Origin: an uncultured Oscillospiraceae bacterium
GTDB taxonomy: Bacteria; Bacillota; Clostridia; Oscillospirales; Acutalibacteraceae
NCBI GenBank assembly: GCA_902492455.1
Contig: CABULH010000006.1
Span: 1-64,000, forward strand
Reading direction: 5' to 3'
Length of the DNA stretch: 64,000 bases
Both the position numbers and the translations under genes were made by a program. Position 1 is the stretch's first letter; each line of letters starts with the position of its first letter. Below, in pieces: positions 8,392-18,238 of this stretch. The notes below the pieces were generated by a model. The model did not search any database. It had not been told where the DNA came from and worked only from the letters and a program-made list of their open reading frames with translations.

Positions 8392-9720
8392 TTATTCCTC
8401 AACAGAACCGTTAATTTTCATAATGGCCTGTCGTACGGCGCCTAACAATCGACCGTCGTCGCCCTTGGTGGGACTGATATAGCCACCCTCACAGGTTTCA
8501 TTCCATGCATACAGCACCGCGAGATTCCCCACCGAGCAGTCCTTGTTTTTATCCAGCCATTTGGCTGCGTTAAGAATATGATTATAAAGCATCTTCGGAG
8601 TGCGGTCAGCCGCGTAGCAGGATTGATATCCGGTTGCATTGCCCGACCAGTTTGTCTCCCATGGCCGACAGTCCCAGCCGCCAAGCACACAGGGTACATA
8701 AGGCATCTTCTGATCGGAGAAACGATCCCAACAGGTCTCGTGATCCTTTGCCAATAGCTCATAGCCCGCATTGTAGGTTTTGCTGCCGTCAGACAGAGTC
8801 AGAGGCGAATAGCGGCGGTAGTTGTAGCCGGTCAGGGCAGCGAAGCCCTGCTGGCGTCGCTGATCCACCAGATTTTTCCATAAGACTTCGTTATAATTGG
8901 CCTCGTTGAAATCGATATCGCGGGTACCTGGCGAACCATAAGGACACTCCGAGCCGATAATTAACACCCCATCGTAACCCAGCTTCTTTGCTTCCGCTTC
9001 CAGCCAGTCAAACGCCTTCTGACAGCCATCCGCGCCGCCGAGATAATATTGCAAGTAATAGGATGAGAAGAACATCAGTACCGGCTTATTGTCCACCTTG
9101 AGGTAGTTGTCCTCCCTCATGTATTTTAGCCAAGTCTCGGCCGCATACTCCCAGTTGTCGACGGTGACATAGGCGCCCTCATGGTTACAGACGTTGAGGC
9201 AGAACTCCATCTTCTTATTGTTGGAAGAGGCTAAGAAGTTATCCACGCAGCTGTTGGATTGCGCCATGGAATTGGCATTGTACCAGTCGAATGCAAAATA
9301 GGCGATGCCCGCAGCGGTAGCATAGGCAATCTGCTGTTCCATATTTTCCACCGTACTGTTGGTCCATCCCCAGACCGGCTCGCGATCAGAAAATTCCTGC
9401 AGCAGCCGGTCGGTATAATGGTCGCCGGTATAGGAAAAACCATACCAGAAATAGGCGCCCAGTTTGAATTCGCCCAGGCCGGAAAAATCGTAGTAGGATG
9501 TATCGGTTATGGTGGGATAGGTTTTGATGGTGTTGAGAACTGACTCAAACACCTCGTCTTTTTCCGGCTTCTCTGAATCGACTGTGCTGTTGTCGGAGGA
9601 ACCACTGCTGCCGGGGCTAACAGCGGAACTGGATCCCCCGCTGCCAGAGCAAGCTGCCAGAGAGAACAGGAGCAGTCCCGCCGTAACTACAGTAAGCGCC
9701 CGTTTGATGATGCTAATCAA
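8392..9720 (-). CDS. Lipoprotein with GH99-like/WbsX-type TIM-barrel domain
   Basis: I chose the TTG at 9720, 10 bases after an AGGAGG site; the ATG at 9753 lies inside the upstream gene. The 442-residue product has a lipobox (LAAC, residues 21-24), a Gly/Ser-rich linker and then a TIM-barrel-like domain. That domain includes FKLGAYFWYGFSYTGDHYTD, AGIAYFAFDWYN and a run of aromatic residues typical of glycoside-hydrolase-99-like (WbsX) proteins. GH99 enzymes cleave alpha-mannosides inside chains; the activity of the WbsX-like branch is poorly defined. It is probably an extracellular membrane-tethered glycanase of the operon. The substrate cannot be told from sequence. Confidence 0.7.
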   Translation of the reverse strand: MISIIKRALTVVTAGLLLFSLAACSGSGGSSSAVSPGSSGSSDNSTVDSEKPEKDEVFESVLNTIKTYPTITDTSYYDFSGLGEFKLGAYFWYGFSYTGDHYTDRLLQEFSDREPVWGWTNSTVENMEQQIAYATAAGIAYFAFDWYNANSMAQSNSCVDNFLASSNNKKMEFCLNVCNHEGAYVTVDNWEYAAETWLKYMREDNYLKVDNKPVLMFFSSYYLQYYLGGADGCQKAFDWLEAEAKKLGYDGVLIIGSECPYGSPGTRDIDFNEANYNEVLWKNLVDQRRQQGFAALTGYNYRRYSPLTLSDGSKTYNAGYELLAKDHETCWDRFSDQKMPYVPCVLGGWDCRPWETNWSGNATGYQSCYAADRTPKMLYNHILNAAKWLDKNKDCSVGNLAVLYAWNETCEGGYISPTKGDDGRLLGAVRQAIMKINGSVEE

Positions 9721-9742
9721 GTTATTCGGCCTCCTTTTTATA

Positions 9743-11818
9743 TCAGAATGCAATTTCCCAGGTCATATCGCCGGTCTTTTCCGGCAGATATTCCCGCACC
9801 ATCAGCTTGCCGCTTTCCGGATCATAGGCACGGATTTCATAAGGATCTCCGGCAACCACGGCGGAAACTCCCTTTAGCAGGCGTGTTTTCGCTTCATACG
9901 CTACCTCCTTCAAATCTACGCCGCCCTGGCTGATGTGCCGGGAGGTACTGACGATCTGCGGCACGCCCTGGTATGGCCGCACCGCGAGTACCTGGGAAGC
10001 ACAGGGGCGCAGCTCCAGCGTGACCGACCCTTCCACTACCCCTAAAAATTCCTTGTTCCAGAAATCATAAACCAGATAACGGCCCTTTTTGAGATGAAGG
10101 TCGGCTTCAAGATCCACCGTCACCCGGTTATCCTGTTCCAGCAGGTTGAGCACGTCCACCACATTCCACTGTTCAAAGGACCGGCTGATGGTGAGATTGG
10201 CAATCACTCTATCCGACTCATGGTGGGATTCACGGATATCCATGGGATGCGCGTCCAACGCCGGGAGACACCGCTTGAGCAGCTCCACGCGCTCGGGCGG
10301 CAGGTCAGGGAGGTTATCCCCCAGCGTGACTGGCAAGCCAAGGACCGAGAGGAAAGAGGTGCGGGAGACTGCCTGATCCAGCGAGTTGAATTCCGGGCGG
10401 ATCACCAGGTTATCCGGATCGCAGTAGGTCTCAGTGTTGTGATAGGCATAAAAACGCATCACCCGTGCCACAAAATCGTTGATGAATTCCCGCCAGTTGA
10501 AGATATCGCCGCCGATGCGCGCCCCATCAAACAGATCGATGGCAAAGAGAATTTCTCTGTCCGCCGCCCCTGCGCAGGACAGCATATAAAAGTCCTCTCC
10601 CAGCAGCGCCCGCGCCCGTTTGACCGCCTCGCGCAGCGCCTGCTCACTGGTCAGCTCCGGGTGGGCCATATACTCATGGTACTGGTCAGCGAAGAGAAGC
10701 GTCACCGGCAGACAGTCCCATTTCAGCGCCTCAAATCCCCATTCCTTCACCTTTTTGACAGCAGCAGGCAGATATTCGTTTAGAAATTTTTCGTTGGTCA
10801 GGTCGAAGAAATATTCTCCACACCATGCCACCTGTTTGGCCAGCACCGTATCTGGGTTTTCCTCAATGAATTGATTGGATGCAGGCTCATTGGTCGGTCC
10901 AATCCACAACGCTGGGATTAATCCCAGCTCACGGATTTTATCCGCTACATACCGCAGCCCGTGGGGATACCGCACCGGATCGGGATGGAAATAGTCAATA
11001 CCCTCCGGCCCATGAATATCGAAGGCGGAATGATACCATTCCCAGTCCACCCAGATGGTGTTCGCCCCGAAATCAGCTAGATGCTCCTTCTGCCAAGCCG
11101 CATTTTCCAGCACCGCCTTTTCACAAGCGTCGAATTTGACCGCATACCAGGTCATCCAGCCCGCCGGCGGGACAGGGAAGGTGTTTTTCTTATTGATCTT
11201 CTTATAAGGCGTCTGGAACAGTGTCTCATACAGGTGTGGCCGAACACATGCTAGCCAATGGTTCCCTTGCGCCTCAAAGGCGTATCCGTTCAATTCCCAG
11301 TCATAGGTAAGCCGCAGTTGATCTGCACCCGAAATCTCTGCAGCGCTGCCGTCCGCTCTATCGAAAAGGGCGTTGTCTGCGGTGGAAACCGCCGGGCCAA
11401 CCGCGGCGCGCAGGTCGCGTTCCTCACGTCCGATACATACGGCAAAGCTGTCTTCCATAGCGCCCCATATAAATCGTCCAGTGGTCTGCAGAAACCATCC
11501 CTCCGGGCAGGCGGCGCTCACTTCTATCCCCTTGCGTGAAACCACAAAGTACAGGCTCACCGGCTCGTCCCCGTCAAAGGTGATAGTCAAGCGAGTGTCG
11601 CCGTGATAGTTGCGCTGTTCCCAGTCGGTATCAACCACCTTTCCGGAGAGGCTAGTTACCGTACCATCCGGAGCGTGCAGCGATGCCCGGACCCCCTGTA
11701 AAAACGCGCCGCGCCCTTCATAGCCGCAATCAAAGCTCCCGGTAGAGGGATAAGCCTGCACATAATATTTCATATAGTTGGCGTAGGTCTTATTAGGTTG
11801 TCTCATTTCCACTTCCAT
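9743..11818 (-). CDS. GH36/clan GH-D-like alpha-galactosidase-type glycoside hydrolase
   Basis: A 691-residue protein without a signal peptide, so probably cytoplasmic. Residues 220-440 form the catalytic barrel. WVDWEW (256-261) is a substrate-binding strand, LKWDCL holds the likely nucleophile Asp368, and IGGDIF holds the likely acid/base Asp438. These match the KWD and GGD strands of clan GH-D enzymes (GH36/GH27), which release alpha-linked galactose or related sugars. The N-terminal 200 residues form the beta-sandwich usual for GH36, and a beta domain closes the C-terminus. The end overlaps the long version of the next gene, and the permease gene is 24 bases upstream. It probably acts on oligosaccharides imported by the Opp-type transporter. 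Confidence 0.75.
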   Translation of the reverse strand: MEVEMRQPNKTYANYMKYYVQAYPSTGSFDCGYEGRGAFLQGVRASLHAPDGTVTSLSGKVVDTDWEQRNYHGDTRLTITFDGDEPVSLYFVVSRKGIEVSAACPEGWFLQTTGRFIWGAMEDSFAVCIGREERDLRAAVGPAVSTADNALFDRADGSAAEISGADQLRLTYDWELNGYAFEAQGNHWLACVRPHLYETLFQTPYKKINKKNTFPVPPAGWMTWYAVKFDACEKAVLENAAWQKEHLADFGANTIWVDWEWYHSAFDIHGPEGIDYFHPDPVRYPHGLRYVADKIRELGLIPALWIGPTNEPASNQFIEENPDTVLAKQVAWCGEYFFDLTNEKFLNEYLPAAVKKVKEWGFEALKWDCLPVTLLFADQYHEYMAHPELTSEQALREAVKRARALLGEDFYMLSCAGAADREILFAIDLFDGARIGGDIFNWREFINDFVARVMRFYAYHNTETYCDPDNLVIRPEFNSLDQAVSRTSFLSVLGLPVTLGDNLPDLPPERVELLKRCLPALDAHPMDIRESHHESDRVIANLTISRSFEQWNVVDVLNLLEQDNRVTVDLEADLHLKKGRYLVYDFWNKEFLGVVEGSVTLELRPCASQVLAVRPYQGVPQIVSTSRHISQGGVDLKEVAYEAKTRLLKGVSAVVAGDPYEIRAYDPESGKLMVREYLPEKTGDMTWEIAF

Positions 11819-11842
11819 GCTGCTACCATCCTTTGCTTTTGG

Positions 11843-13018
11843 TTACGAATAGGGATCCGCTGCATCACGCAGGCCGTCGCCCACGAAGTTGAAGGCCATC
11901 ACCGTCAGCACCACGAAGATACCGGGAATCAGCGTCCAGGGATACAGGGCCACATTGCGTATATTCTGCGCGTCGCTGAGCAATATGCCCCAACTGACCG
12001 CCGGAGAACGCAGTCCCAGACCGAGGAAGGACATCGAGGTTTCCCCAAGGATCATACCCGGAATCGAGAGGGTAATCTGCGCAATCAGATAGCTGGCAAA
12101 GGACGGCACCATGTGACGAAAGATGATCCGTCCTGTCCCCGCGCCAGCGACACGGGCGGCACGGATGAAATCCTCGTTGCCCAGGGAGATGAACTTACTG
12201 CGTACTACTCGAGCCAGCCCAGGCCAGCCCATGAGCGAGAGAATCAGCACCATGCAGAAATAGGTTTTGGTCACCGACCAATCGGAGGGGATGGCAGCGC
12301 TCAGCGCCATCCAGATGGGCAAGGTAGGCAGACAGACGATGAAGTCGATCACCCGCTGAATGAAGGAATCCAGCTTGCCGCCAATATAGCCCGACAGGCC
12401 GCCGATTAGCACACCGAGGATAAAACTGAGAAACACGCCCACCAGACCAATAGAGCAAGATATCCTTGCTCCGTAACAGATGCGTGAGAAGATATCCCTC
12501 CCCATAGAATCCGCGCCGAAGAGAGTGATGGGCTGCTCACTGCCTTTCACACCGAACAGATGACGGTCGCAGCTAAACAGGCCCCACAGCTTATATTCAC
12601 TGCCTTTGGTGAAAAAGGAAAGATACTGGATATCTTCCGGGTTCTCCACATAGATGGTTTTCATCGTTACGGGATGATAGGTTTGTTTCATTCCGTAGAC
12701 GAACGGCCGGAAGGAAAAACCGGTTTTTTCGCTGTAAAAACGGATCATCTGCGGCTGCTGATTTTTGATGGACGCGTTGGTCTGATTGGGATCGTAAGGG
12801 GCGACAAATTCGCAGAAGATGGCAATCAGATACATGAGGACGAGTACCACCAATCCGACTACCGCCAGCTTATTCCGAGTAAATCTCCGCCGCATTAACT
12901 GCCACTGAGTTGCAGCATAATAGGTTTCGCTTTGACGTCGTTGCTGGTGTTTTTCCGCTGTCTGACGCAGCTTGCGTTCCTTTCGGCTGATTTTCGCGCC
13001 GATATTCTTATTGTTCAT
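11843..13018 (-). CDS. Opp/Dpp-type ABC transporter permease (OppC-like)
   Basis: A 391-residue membrane protein from the ATG at 13018 (AGGTGG five bases before); GTG codons just upstream are alternatives. An N-terminal membrane segment (NKLAVVGLVVLVLMYLIAIF) is followed by a long extracellular loop, longer than in most OppC proteins, and then the permease core with the coupling-helix motif AARVAGAGTGRIIFRHMVP. It pairs with the OppB-like permease directly upstream. Opp-family importers in Clostridia and Thermotogae often carry oligosaccharides, and the operon's enzymes point to that here. Confidence 0.9.
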   Translation of the reverse strand: MNNKNIGAKISRKERKLRQTAEKHQQRRQSETYYAATQWQLMRRRFTRNKLAVVGLVVLVLMYLIAIFCEFVAPYDPNQTNASIKNQQPQMIRFYSEKTGFSFRPFVYGMKQTYHPVTMKTIYVENPEDIQYLSFFTKGSEYKLWGLFSCDRHLFGVKGSEQPITLFGADSMGRDIFSRICYGARISCSIGLVGVFLSFILGVLIGGLSGYIGGKLDSFIQRVIDFIVCLPTLPIWMALSAAIPSDWSVTKTYFCMVLILSLMGWPGLARVVRSKFISLGNEDFIRAARVAGAGTGRIIFRHMVPSFASYLIAQITLSIPGMILGETSMSFLGLGLRSPAVSWGILLSDAQNIRNVALYPWTLIPGIFVVLTVMAFNFVGDGLRDAADPYS

Positions 13019-13027
13019 CACGCCCAC

Positions 13028-14014
13028 CTACCCTTTCCTGCGGATCCTGGGATCGGTCAGCGCCAGCAGGATATCCGAAATCAGGGTGCCGATCATGGTC
13101 AGCACACCCAGTATAAATACAATGGAGCCTGCCAGGTACATATCCTGATTTTTCAGGGCATTGAGCAGCAGCGGCCCCACCGTGGGCAGATTCATGACGA
13201 TGGAGATGATGGTCTGTCCTGAAATCAGCCCCGGCAGCATCCAGCCAATGGTACTGACAAATGGAATCATGGCGATACGAACTGGATATTTGATCAGCAG
13301 CCGCAGGTTAGAGACCCCCTTGGCGCGGGCTGTTTGAACATAAGGCTTGCTCATTTCGTCAAGCAGGTTGGCGCGAAAGGTCTTTATCAGCCCTGCTGTG
13401 CTGGTGATCGCAATTACTAGATACGGCATCCACACATGCTTGAGCAAATCCACAAACTTGGCAAAGCTGAACGGCTGATTGACAAAGGCATCGGAATATA
13501 AGCCTCCCCCGAAGGTGCCGGTAGCTGCATAATAGAGCCAGAGTACGATCAGCGCCAGCAGAAAATCCGGCAGAGACATGCCTAAAAAAGAAATCGTGGT
13601 GAAGCCATAATCCAATGGCGAATATTTATGCGTTGCGGAATAAAAACCGATAGGCAAAGCGATGATCCATACCAGCAGGATCGATGTGAAAGAGAGGGCG
13701 ATGGTGCAGGGAAGCCGGTCGGCAAGCAGTTCGTTCACCGGTCGGTTCCACTGGAAGGAGTATCCGAAATCTCCCTGGAACATACGGCCCATCCATTTAA
13801 AATACTGAATATACATCGGCTGATCAAGCCCGTAGCGCATTTCCAACTGCTGGATGGTGTCCTGATCGATGTTGCCGCCTTGGGCTCGCAGGGTATTGAT
13901 ATAGCTGGTCAGATAATCTCCCGGAGGCAGTTGGATCAGGACAAAGACCACGACAGATAATACCAGCAAAAGCGGAATGATAATCAATAGCCGCTTTCCA
14001 ATATAGTGTACCAC
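13028..14014 (-). CDS. Opp/Dpp-type ABC transporter permease (OppB-like)
   Basis: A 328-residue protein starting at GTG, with AAAGGCGG seven bases upstream. It has the standard OppB plan: an N-terminal membrane helix (KRLLIIIPLLLVLSVVVFVL), an outer loop and a five-helix core with the coupling motif ARAKGVSNLRLLIKYPVRIA. The stop is immediately followed by the OppC-like gene. A terminator-like hairpin separates it from the binding-protein gene upstream, which would lower permease expression relative to the binding protein. Confidence 0.92.
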   Translation of the reverse strand: MVHYIGKRLLIIIPLLLVLSVVVFVLIQLPPGDYLTSYINTLRAQGGNIDQDTIQQLEMRYGLDQPMYIQYFKWMGRMFQGDFGYSFQWNRPVNELLADRLPCTIALSFTSILLVWIIALPIGFYSATHKYSPLDYGFTTISFLGMSLPDFLLALIVLWLYYAATGTFGGGLYSDAFVNQPFSFAKFVDLLKHVWMPYLVIAITSTAGLIKTFRANLLDEMSKPYVQTARAKGVSNLRLLIKYPVRIAMIPFVSTIGWMLPGLISGQTIISIVMNLPTVGPLLLNALKNQDMYLAGSIVFILGVLTMIGTLISDILLALTDPRIRRKG

Positions 14015-14039
14015 GTGAGATTTCCGCCTTTCTTGAAAA

Positions 14040-14070
14040 GCCGGCAGGAACCTCTCCGGTCCCTACCGGC
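14040..14070 (-). terminator. Attenuator hairpin between binding protein and permeases
   Basis: Thirteen-base arms (GCCGGTAGGGACC and GGTTCCTGCCGGC on the minus strand, two G-U pairs) with a five-base loop are followed by TTTTC. It lies just after the binding-protein stop at 14082 inside a continuous operon. It is more likely a partial terminator or mRNA stabiliser than the end of the transcript. Confidence 0.6.
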
Positions 14071-14081
14071 GGAAAATCTGT

Positions 14082-16064
14082 CTAGGAGATATAATACTGA
14101 TCCGGGCTGCCGTGACCGGTATAGCCGTAGGCCCAGGAGGGACTGAGGGTGGGGACATTGTGTACGTTGTTTTTCACCAGATACAGCGCCGGCAAACGGG
14201 AACAAACACCGAGGACCAGCAAGTTATCACGGTGTATTTTGAGGATCTGCTCCACATCCTGTTGCTGCTGCTGCTTGTCTGGCTCCTGTACCAGCTTTTC
14301 ACCCAGATCCCATAGATCCTTAATGTACTGCGGGGGTTCCACACCGCCCTGTCCTTTGGTTGAGCGCCAGGTATAGGCGCCCGCTGCAAATCGCTGCGGC
14401 CAGGCAAAATAATCATAGCCGGTATAGTCGTTGACCGTTAGGTCGGAAAGGGCCTCAAAGCCGCCTCCACCGGTAAAAACCGTGCAGTCAAAGGAATTAG
14501 AGGCGCAGTGAGTTTCCCAGAGGGAGGTATCCACCGACTTGGTGCTGGCGTTGATTCCGATTTTCTGCCAGTAGCTGGCGATCATGTTGGCCACGTCCAG
14601 CCACTGGTTGGAATAGGCGGGCACCTCAATGACGATGGAGAGCACCTTGCCGTTGCGCATCAAGCGGAATCCGTCCCCATTTTTCGATGTCAGGCCAAGG
14701 CCGTCCAGCAGTGCGTTTGCGCCATCCACGTCGTATTGGGTATACTGGGTGGAGAGGCTTTCATCATAATAGGGGGAGTTTTCCACCGGAGAAAATTGCC
14801 GGGCAACAGACTTGAACTTGCCCACAGTAAACTGCACATCGATGATCTCCTGGCGGTTGATCGCCAGCGACAGTGCCCTGCGGAAATCGGTCTGCTGGTA
14901 ATAGCTGCGCTTGACCTCATCCGCACTGGTGATATTAAGATGGATGTTCATGGCATTGGGTTCGTCAAACTCAGAGGTACAGACTGTATATCCCGCCTGC
15001 TCGGCATTCTCTGCATACAAAGGATAGTTCGCCATATCCTCCATCACGCAAGCAAAAGCGATCTCAAATTCACCGCTGACATTTTTCATGGTCACGATGT
15101 CGTCGCTCTGCGCCAAATTGATGACACAGCTGTCGATATATGGCAGCTGCCGTCCCGCGTCATCGGTGGCCCAGTAATAAGGATTGCGGGCGAAGGTCAG
15201 CTGAGTGGCAGCGGTGCCGCTGGTGGTCAGCATCCAGGGAGACATAACCGGCATATCCTGATTGGTCATGTAATCCATCCTGTCCAAGAAACAGTTGACC
15301 CAGCTGTCGAAGCTCAGGCTCTTGGCGGTCTTTTCCGCCTGGTCGCTGTAATCTGCATGGAACTGCTCGAGATAATGCTTGGGCAGGAACCAATAGCTGC
15401 CGGTGCTTCCATCCGCCATATAAGTGAGCATAAAGGGCCGCGGTTCCTCAAAGGTCATGACGAAGGTGATATCATCCTTCACAGTCAGGGTGGTGCTGTT
15501 CCACGTAGTGGAGCCGGGGCTGATGGTCTTATTGTTCGCGTAGGCATCCCACCAGAATTGGACATCTTCAGTGGTCATCGGCTGCCCGTCTGACCATTTC
15601 AATCCCTTTCGGAGGGTCACTGTCAGGGTTTTACAGTCCTCGCTGAGCACTGCCGAGGAGGCCAGATTCGGCTCGATTTCGGTGCAGTCCTTGTTCCAGG
15701 TGACCAGGTTCATGCCCTGATAATAGCCGATCATTTTGAAGGCATGTCCCTTGGTGGCATTGGTCACCGTCTGCCGCCAGGTACCACCATAAACGCCATA
15801 GCTCTCGTACGGCTTAACCACCTTGGGATTTTCGGGAAGCCGCTCCGAAAGCGCCGCCAGTTCACCTTTTTCCACCAGTGTGGCTAGCGAAGGCGCCTCC
15901 TTGATGCTCAAATCCACCTGTGGCGCCGAGCTGTTGCTGCTATCGGCGCTCGTCGTGCCGCTTACGGCGGGGCCTCCGCTGCTACAGGCGGTCAATGCAA
16001 AGGCGGCTGCGAGCAGAAGGGCCATCAGCCCCATTGCCCGCTGATGATAAAATCTCTGTTTCAT
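14082..16064 (-). CDS. ABC transporter solute-binding lipoprotein (SBP family 5)
   Basis: A 660-residue protein with a signal peptide ending in the lipobox LTACSS and an SBP_bac_5 fold. Recognisable blocks are TVTLRKGLKWSDGQPMTTED near residue 140, FRRALSLAINRQEIIDV in the middle, and a hinge-rich C-terminal lobe. The family binds peptides, but several branches bind oligosaccharides. This copy sits with glycan enzymes, and at ~660 residues it is larger than peptide-binding OppA (~540), as are sugar-binding members. The start overlaps the ATPase stop by four bases. Confidence 0.9.
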   Translation of the reverse strand: MKQRFYHQRAMGLMALLLAAAFALTACSSGGPAVSGTTSADSSNSSAPQVDLSIKEAPSLATLVEKGELAALSERLPENPKVVKPYESYGVYGGTWRQTVTNATKGHAFKMIGYYQGMNLVTWNKDCTEIEPNLASSAVLSEDCKTLTVTLRKGLKWSDGQPMTTEDVQFWWDAYANNKTISPGSTTWNSTTLTVKDDITFVMTFEEPRPFMLTYMADGSTGSYWFLPKHYLEQFHADYSDQAEKTAKSLSFDSWVNCFLDRMDYMTNQDMPVMSPWMLTTSGTAATQLTFARNPYYWATDDAGRQLPYIDSCVINLAQSDDIVTMKNVSGEFEIAFACVMEDMANYPLYAENAEQAGYTVCTSEFDEPNAMNIHLNITSADEVKRSYYQQTDFRRALSLAINRQEIIDVQFTVGKFKSVARQFSPVENSPYYDESLSTQYTQYDVDGANALLDGLGLTSKNGDGFRLMRNGKVLSIVIEVPAYSNQWLDVANMIASYWQKIGINASTKSVDTSLWETHCASNSFDCTVFTGGGGFEALSDLTVNDYTGYDYFAWPQRFAAGAYTWRSTKGQGGVEPPQYIKDLWDLGEKLVQEPDKQQQQQDVEQILKIHRDNLLVLGVCSRLPALYLVKNNVHNVPTLSPSWAYGYTGHGSPDQYYIS

Positions 16065-17104
16065 TCGCTTTCTTCTCCTCCTTCGTCCTCAATGCCCTGC
16101 AGCGAGAGCTCCTCATACCGCAGGCAGGATGTATAACGGATCCGGCCGTCCGGCCCGGCCACTTCATGTAATGTTTGATCGCATTCCTGACATTCCGGCG
16201 TAGCATACGGACAGCGGGGATGAAAGTAACAGCCCGCCGGCGGCTTGCTCGGATCGGGCACCTCACCCTCCGGTACCGTGCGATGAGTGCGCTTCCCCTG
16301 ATTGGTCTTGGGCACCGAGGAAAGCAGCGCCTCGGTATAGGGATGCAGCGGACGCGCATACAAATCCGCAGTCTCGGCCACCTCGAACACCTTACCTACA
16401 TACATAACCACTACCTTGTCGCACAAGTGCTTAACCACGCTCAGGTCGTGAGCGATGAACAGGTAGCTCATGCGGTATTCCTCTCTCAGCTGAGCGAGAA
16501 GATCGAGAATTTGCGCCTGCACCGATACATCCAGCGAGGACAGCGACTCGTCGCAGACGATGAACCGCGGATTGAGGGCAATCGCCCGGGCGATACCGAT
16601 CCGCTGTCGCTGTCCGCCGCTGAAGGCGTGAGGATACCGCTGCATATATTCCGGCCGTAGCCCCACCTTCTGCATCAGTTCTGCAACCCGGTTCTTCATT
16701 TCCGATTTCGGGCATGCGCGGAAGGTGATCAGCGGCTCGGAAATAATATCCCTCGTGGTCATGCGTGGATCGAGAGAGGAATACGGATCCTGAAAAATCA
16801 TCTGGATCTTCCGTCGGTAGGGCAACAGCGCCTTTTGGGAGAGAGTGGCTAGATCCACCGTACCGCCCTGGCCGTCGTGATAGAGTATCTTACCACTATC
16901 CGGATCCAGCAGCCGCAGGATGCAGTTGCCAACGGTGCTCTTGCCGCAGCCGCTCTCTCCCACAAGACCAACCGTCTCCTGCTCGCCAACGGTGAAGGAC
17001 ACGTCGTTAACTGCCTGCACATACCCATTCACCTTGCCCGAAAGGGTTTTCTGGATTGGGAAAAACTTTTTTAGATGCTGGATTTCCAGCAAGGGCTCAC
17101 GCAT
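16061..17104 (-). CDS. Opp/Dpp-type ABC transporter ATPase (OppF-like)
   Basis: I chose the ATG at 17104 (MREPLLEIQ), which overlaps the upstream stop by eight bases; a longer form begins at 17140. The protein has Walker A GESGCGKST, the signature FSGGQRQRIGIARA, Walker B FIVCDESLSSLD and the oligopeptide-transporter C-terminal extension (HPYTEALLSSVP, then a Cys cluster PRCPYATPECQECD). It powers import together with the OppD-like ATPase. Confidence 0.9.
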   Translation of the reverse strand: MREPLLEIQHLKKFFPIQKTLSGKVNGYVQAVNDVSFTVGEQETVGLVGESGCGKSTVGNCILRLLDPDSGKILYHDGQGGTVDLATLSQKALLPYRRKIQMIFQDPYSSLDPRMTTRDIISEPLITFRACPKSEMKNRVAELMQKVGLRPEYMQRYPHAFSGGQRQRIGIARAIALNPRFIVCDESLSSLDVSVQAQILDLLAQLREEYRMSYLFIAHDLSVVKHLCDKVVVMYVGKVFEVAETADLYARPLHPYTEALLSSVPKTNQGKRTHRTVPEGEVPDPSKPPAGCYFHPRCPYATPECQECDQTLHEVAGPDGRIRYTSCLRYEELSLQGIEDEGGEESE

Positions 17105-18134
17105 GCTCGTCACCATCCTCTTCTGGCGCAGAAGGCGCACTGTCCGCGTACAGATGACAGGCTACCCGGTGGTCCCCGTCCGGATAGCAGTCGGTCGGCG
17201 CCACCTGGTCACAGAGCCCTTTCACAGCCTGCGGACAGCGCAAATGATAGGCGCAACCCTTTGGGATACTGTAGGCATCGGGCACACTGCCCTCTATGTA
17301 AGCGAGTTTGGTTCCCCGACGGTCAGTCACCTTGGGGATGGAGGAGAACAGCCCGCGGGTGTATGGATGAAGAGGATTGCGCAGCAATTCATCCGCGGGC
17401 GCCAGTTCCACAATGCGGCCGAGATACATCACCGCCACTGTATCAGAAGTCTCTGCGATAATTCCCAGATTATGGTTGATCATCAGAATGGACATATGAT
17501 ATTCCTGCTGCAGCTCAAGCAGCAGATTGAGTATCTGCGCCTGCACGGTCACATCCAGCGAGGTAGTGGGTTCATCCGCGATCAGCAGACGAGGATTGCC
17601 GGCCAGCGCCATAGCAATCATCGCCCGCTGACGCATACCGCCGCTGAGCTGATAAGGATATTCGTCCACCCGCTGCTCCGGTTTGGACATCCGTACCTTC
17701 CGCAGCAGCTCGACTGCATAATCCCGCTGTTCCTTTTTGGGAATATCGGTATGCAGCCGGATCGCCTCCATGATCTGATTGCCGATGGTATAGACTGGAC
17801 AAAAGGAGGTCATAGGCTCTTGAAATATCATGGCCATCTCCTTGCCGTGTAGAAGCTCAAGGCGTTTGTCCTTCTGGGGCAGGCCGGCGATATCAAAGGT
17901 ACCCGTCCGGCTGTGGAACAGCAGCTCACCGCTATCGATCCATCCGTTTTCCGGGAGAATGCGCATCAGCGCATTGGAGGATACGCTTTTTCCACAACCG
18001 CTTTCTCCCACCAGTCCCAGCGTCTGCCCGACTATGATATCGTAATTGACACCGTTGACCGCGCTCACGATACCTTCGTCGGTGCGGAACTTCACGGTAA
18101 GGTTTTTGACCTCAACGAGTTTTTCGGGTTTCAA
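17097..18134 (-). CDS. Opp/Dpp-type ABC transporter ATPase (OppD-like)
   Basis: A 345-residue protein starting at TTG behind GGAGGAAGG. It has Walker A GESGCGKSV, the signature LSGGMRQRAMIAMALA, Walker B LLIADEPTTSLD and the C-terminal HPYTRGLFSSIP with a cysteine cluster (CAYHLRCPQAVKGLC) typical of OppD/DppD, where it can hold an iron-sulfur cluster. It heads the transporter part of the operon, about 100 bases after the wall-anchored protein gene. Confidence 0.92.
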   Translation of the reverse strand: MKPEKLVEVKNLTVKFRTDEGIVSAVNGVNYDIIVGQTLGLVGESGCGKSVSSNALMRILPENGWIDSGELLFHSRTGTFDIAGLPQKDKRLELLHGKEMAMIFQEPMTSFCPVYTIGNQIMEAIRLHTDIPKKEQRDYAVELLRKVRMSKPEQRVDEYPYQLSGGMRQRAMIAMALAGNPRLLIADEPTTSLDVTVQAQILNLLLELQQEYHMSILMINHNLGIIAETSDTVAVMYLGRIVELAPADELLRNPLHPYTRGLFSSIPKVTDRRGTKLAYIEGSVPDAYSIPKGCAYHLRCPQAVKGLCDQVAPTDCYPDGDHRVACHLYADSAPSAPEEDGDEHA

Positions 18135-18238
18135 TAGTCCTTCCTCCCGGAAAGTTCATTGGTTTGATGACAGTCAAATGAATCCTTGATTGAAAATATA
18201 CTCGCAATAAGCGGGCAAATTCCCACCTTGAATTCGTA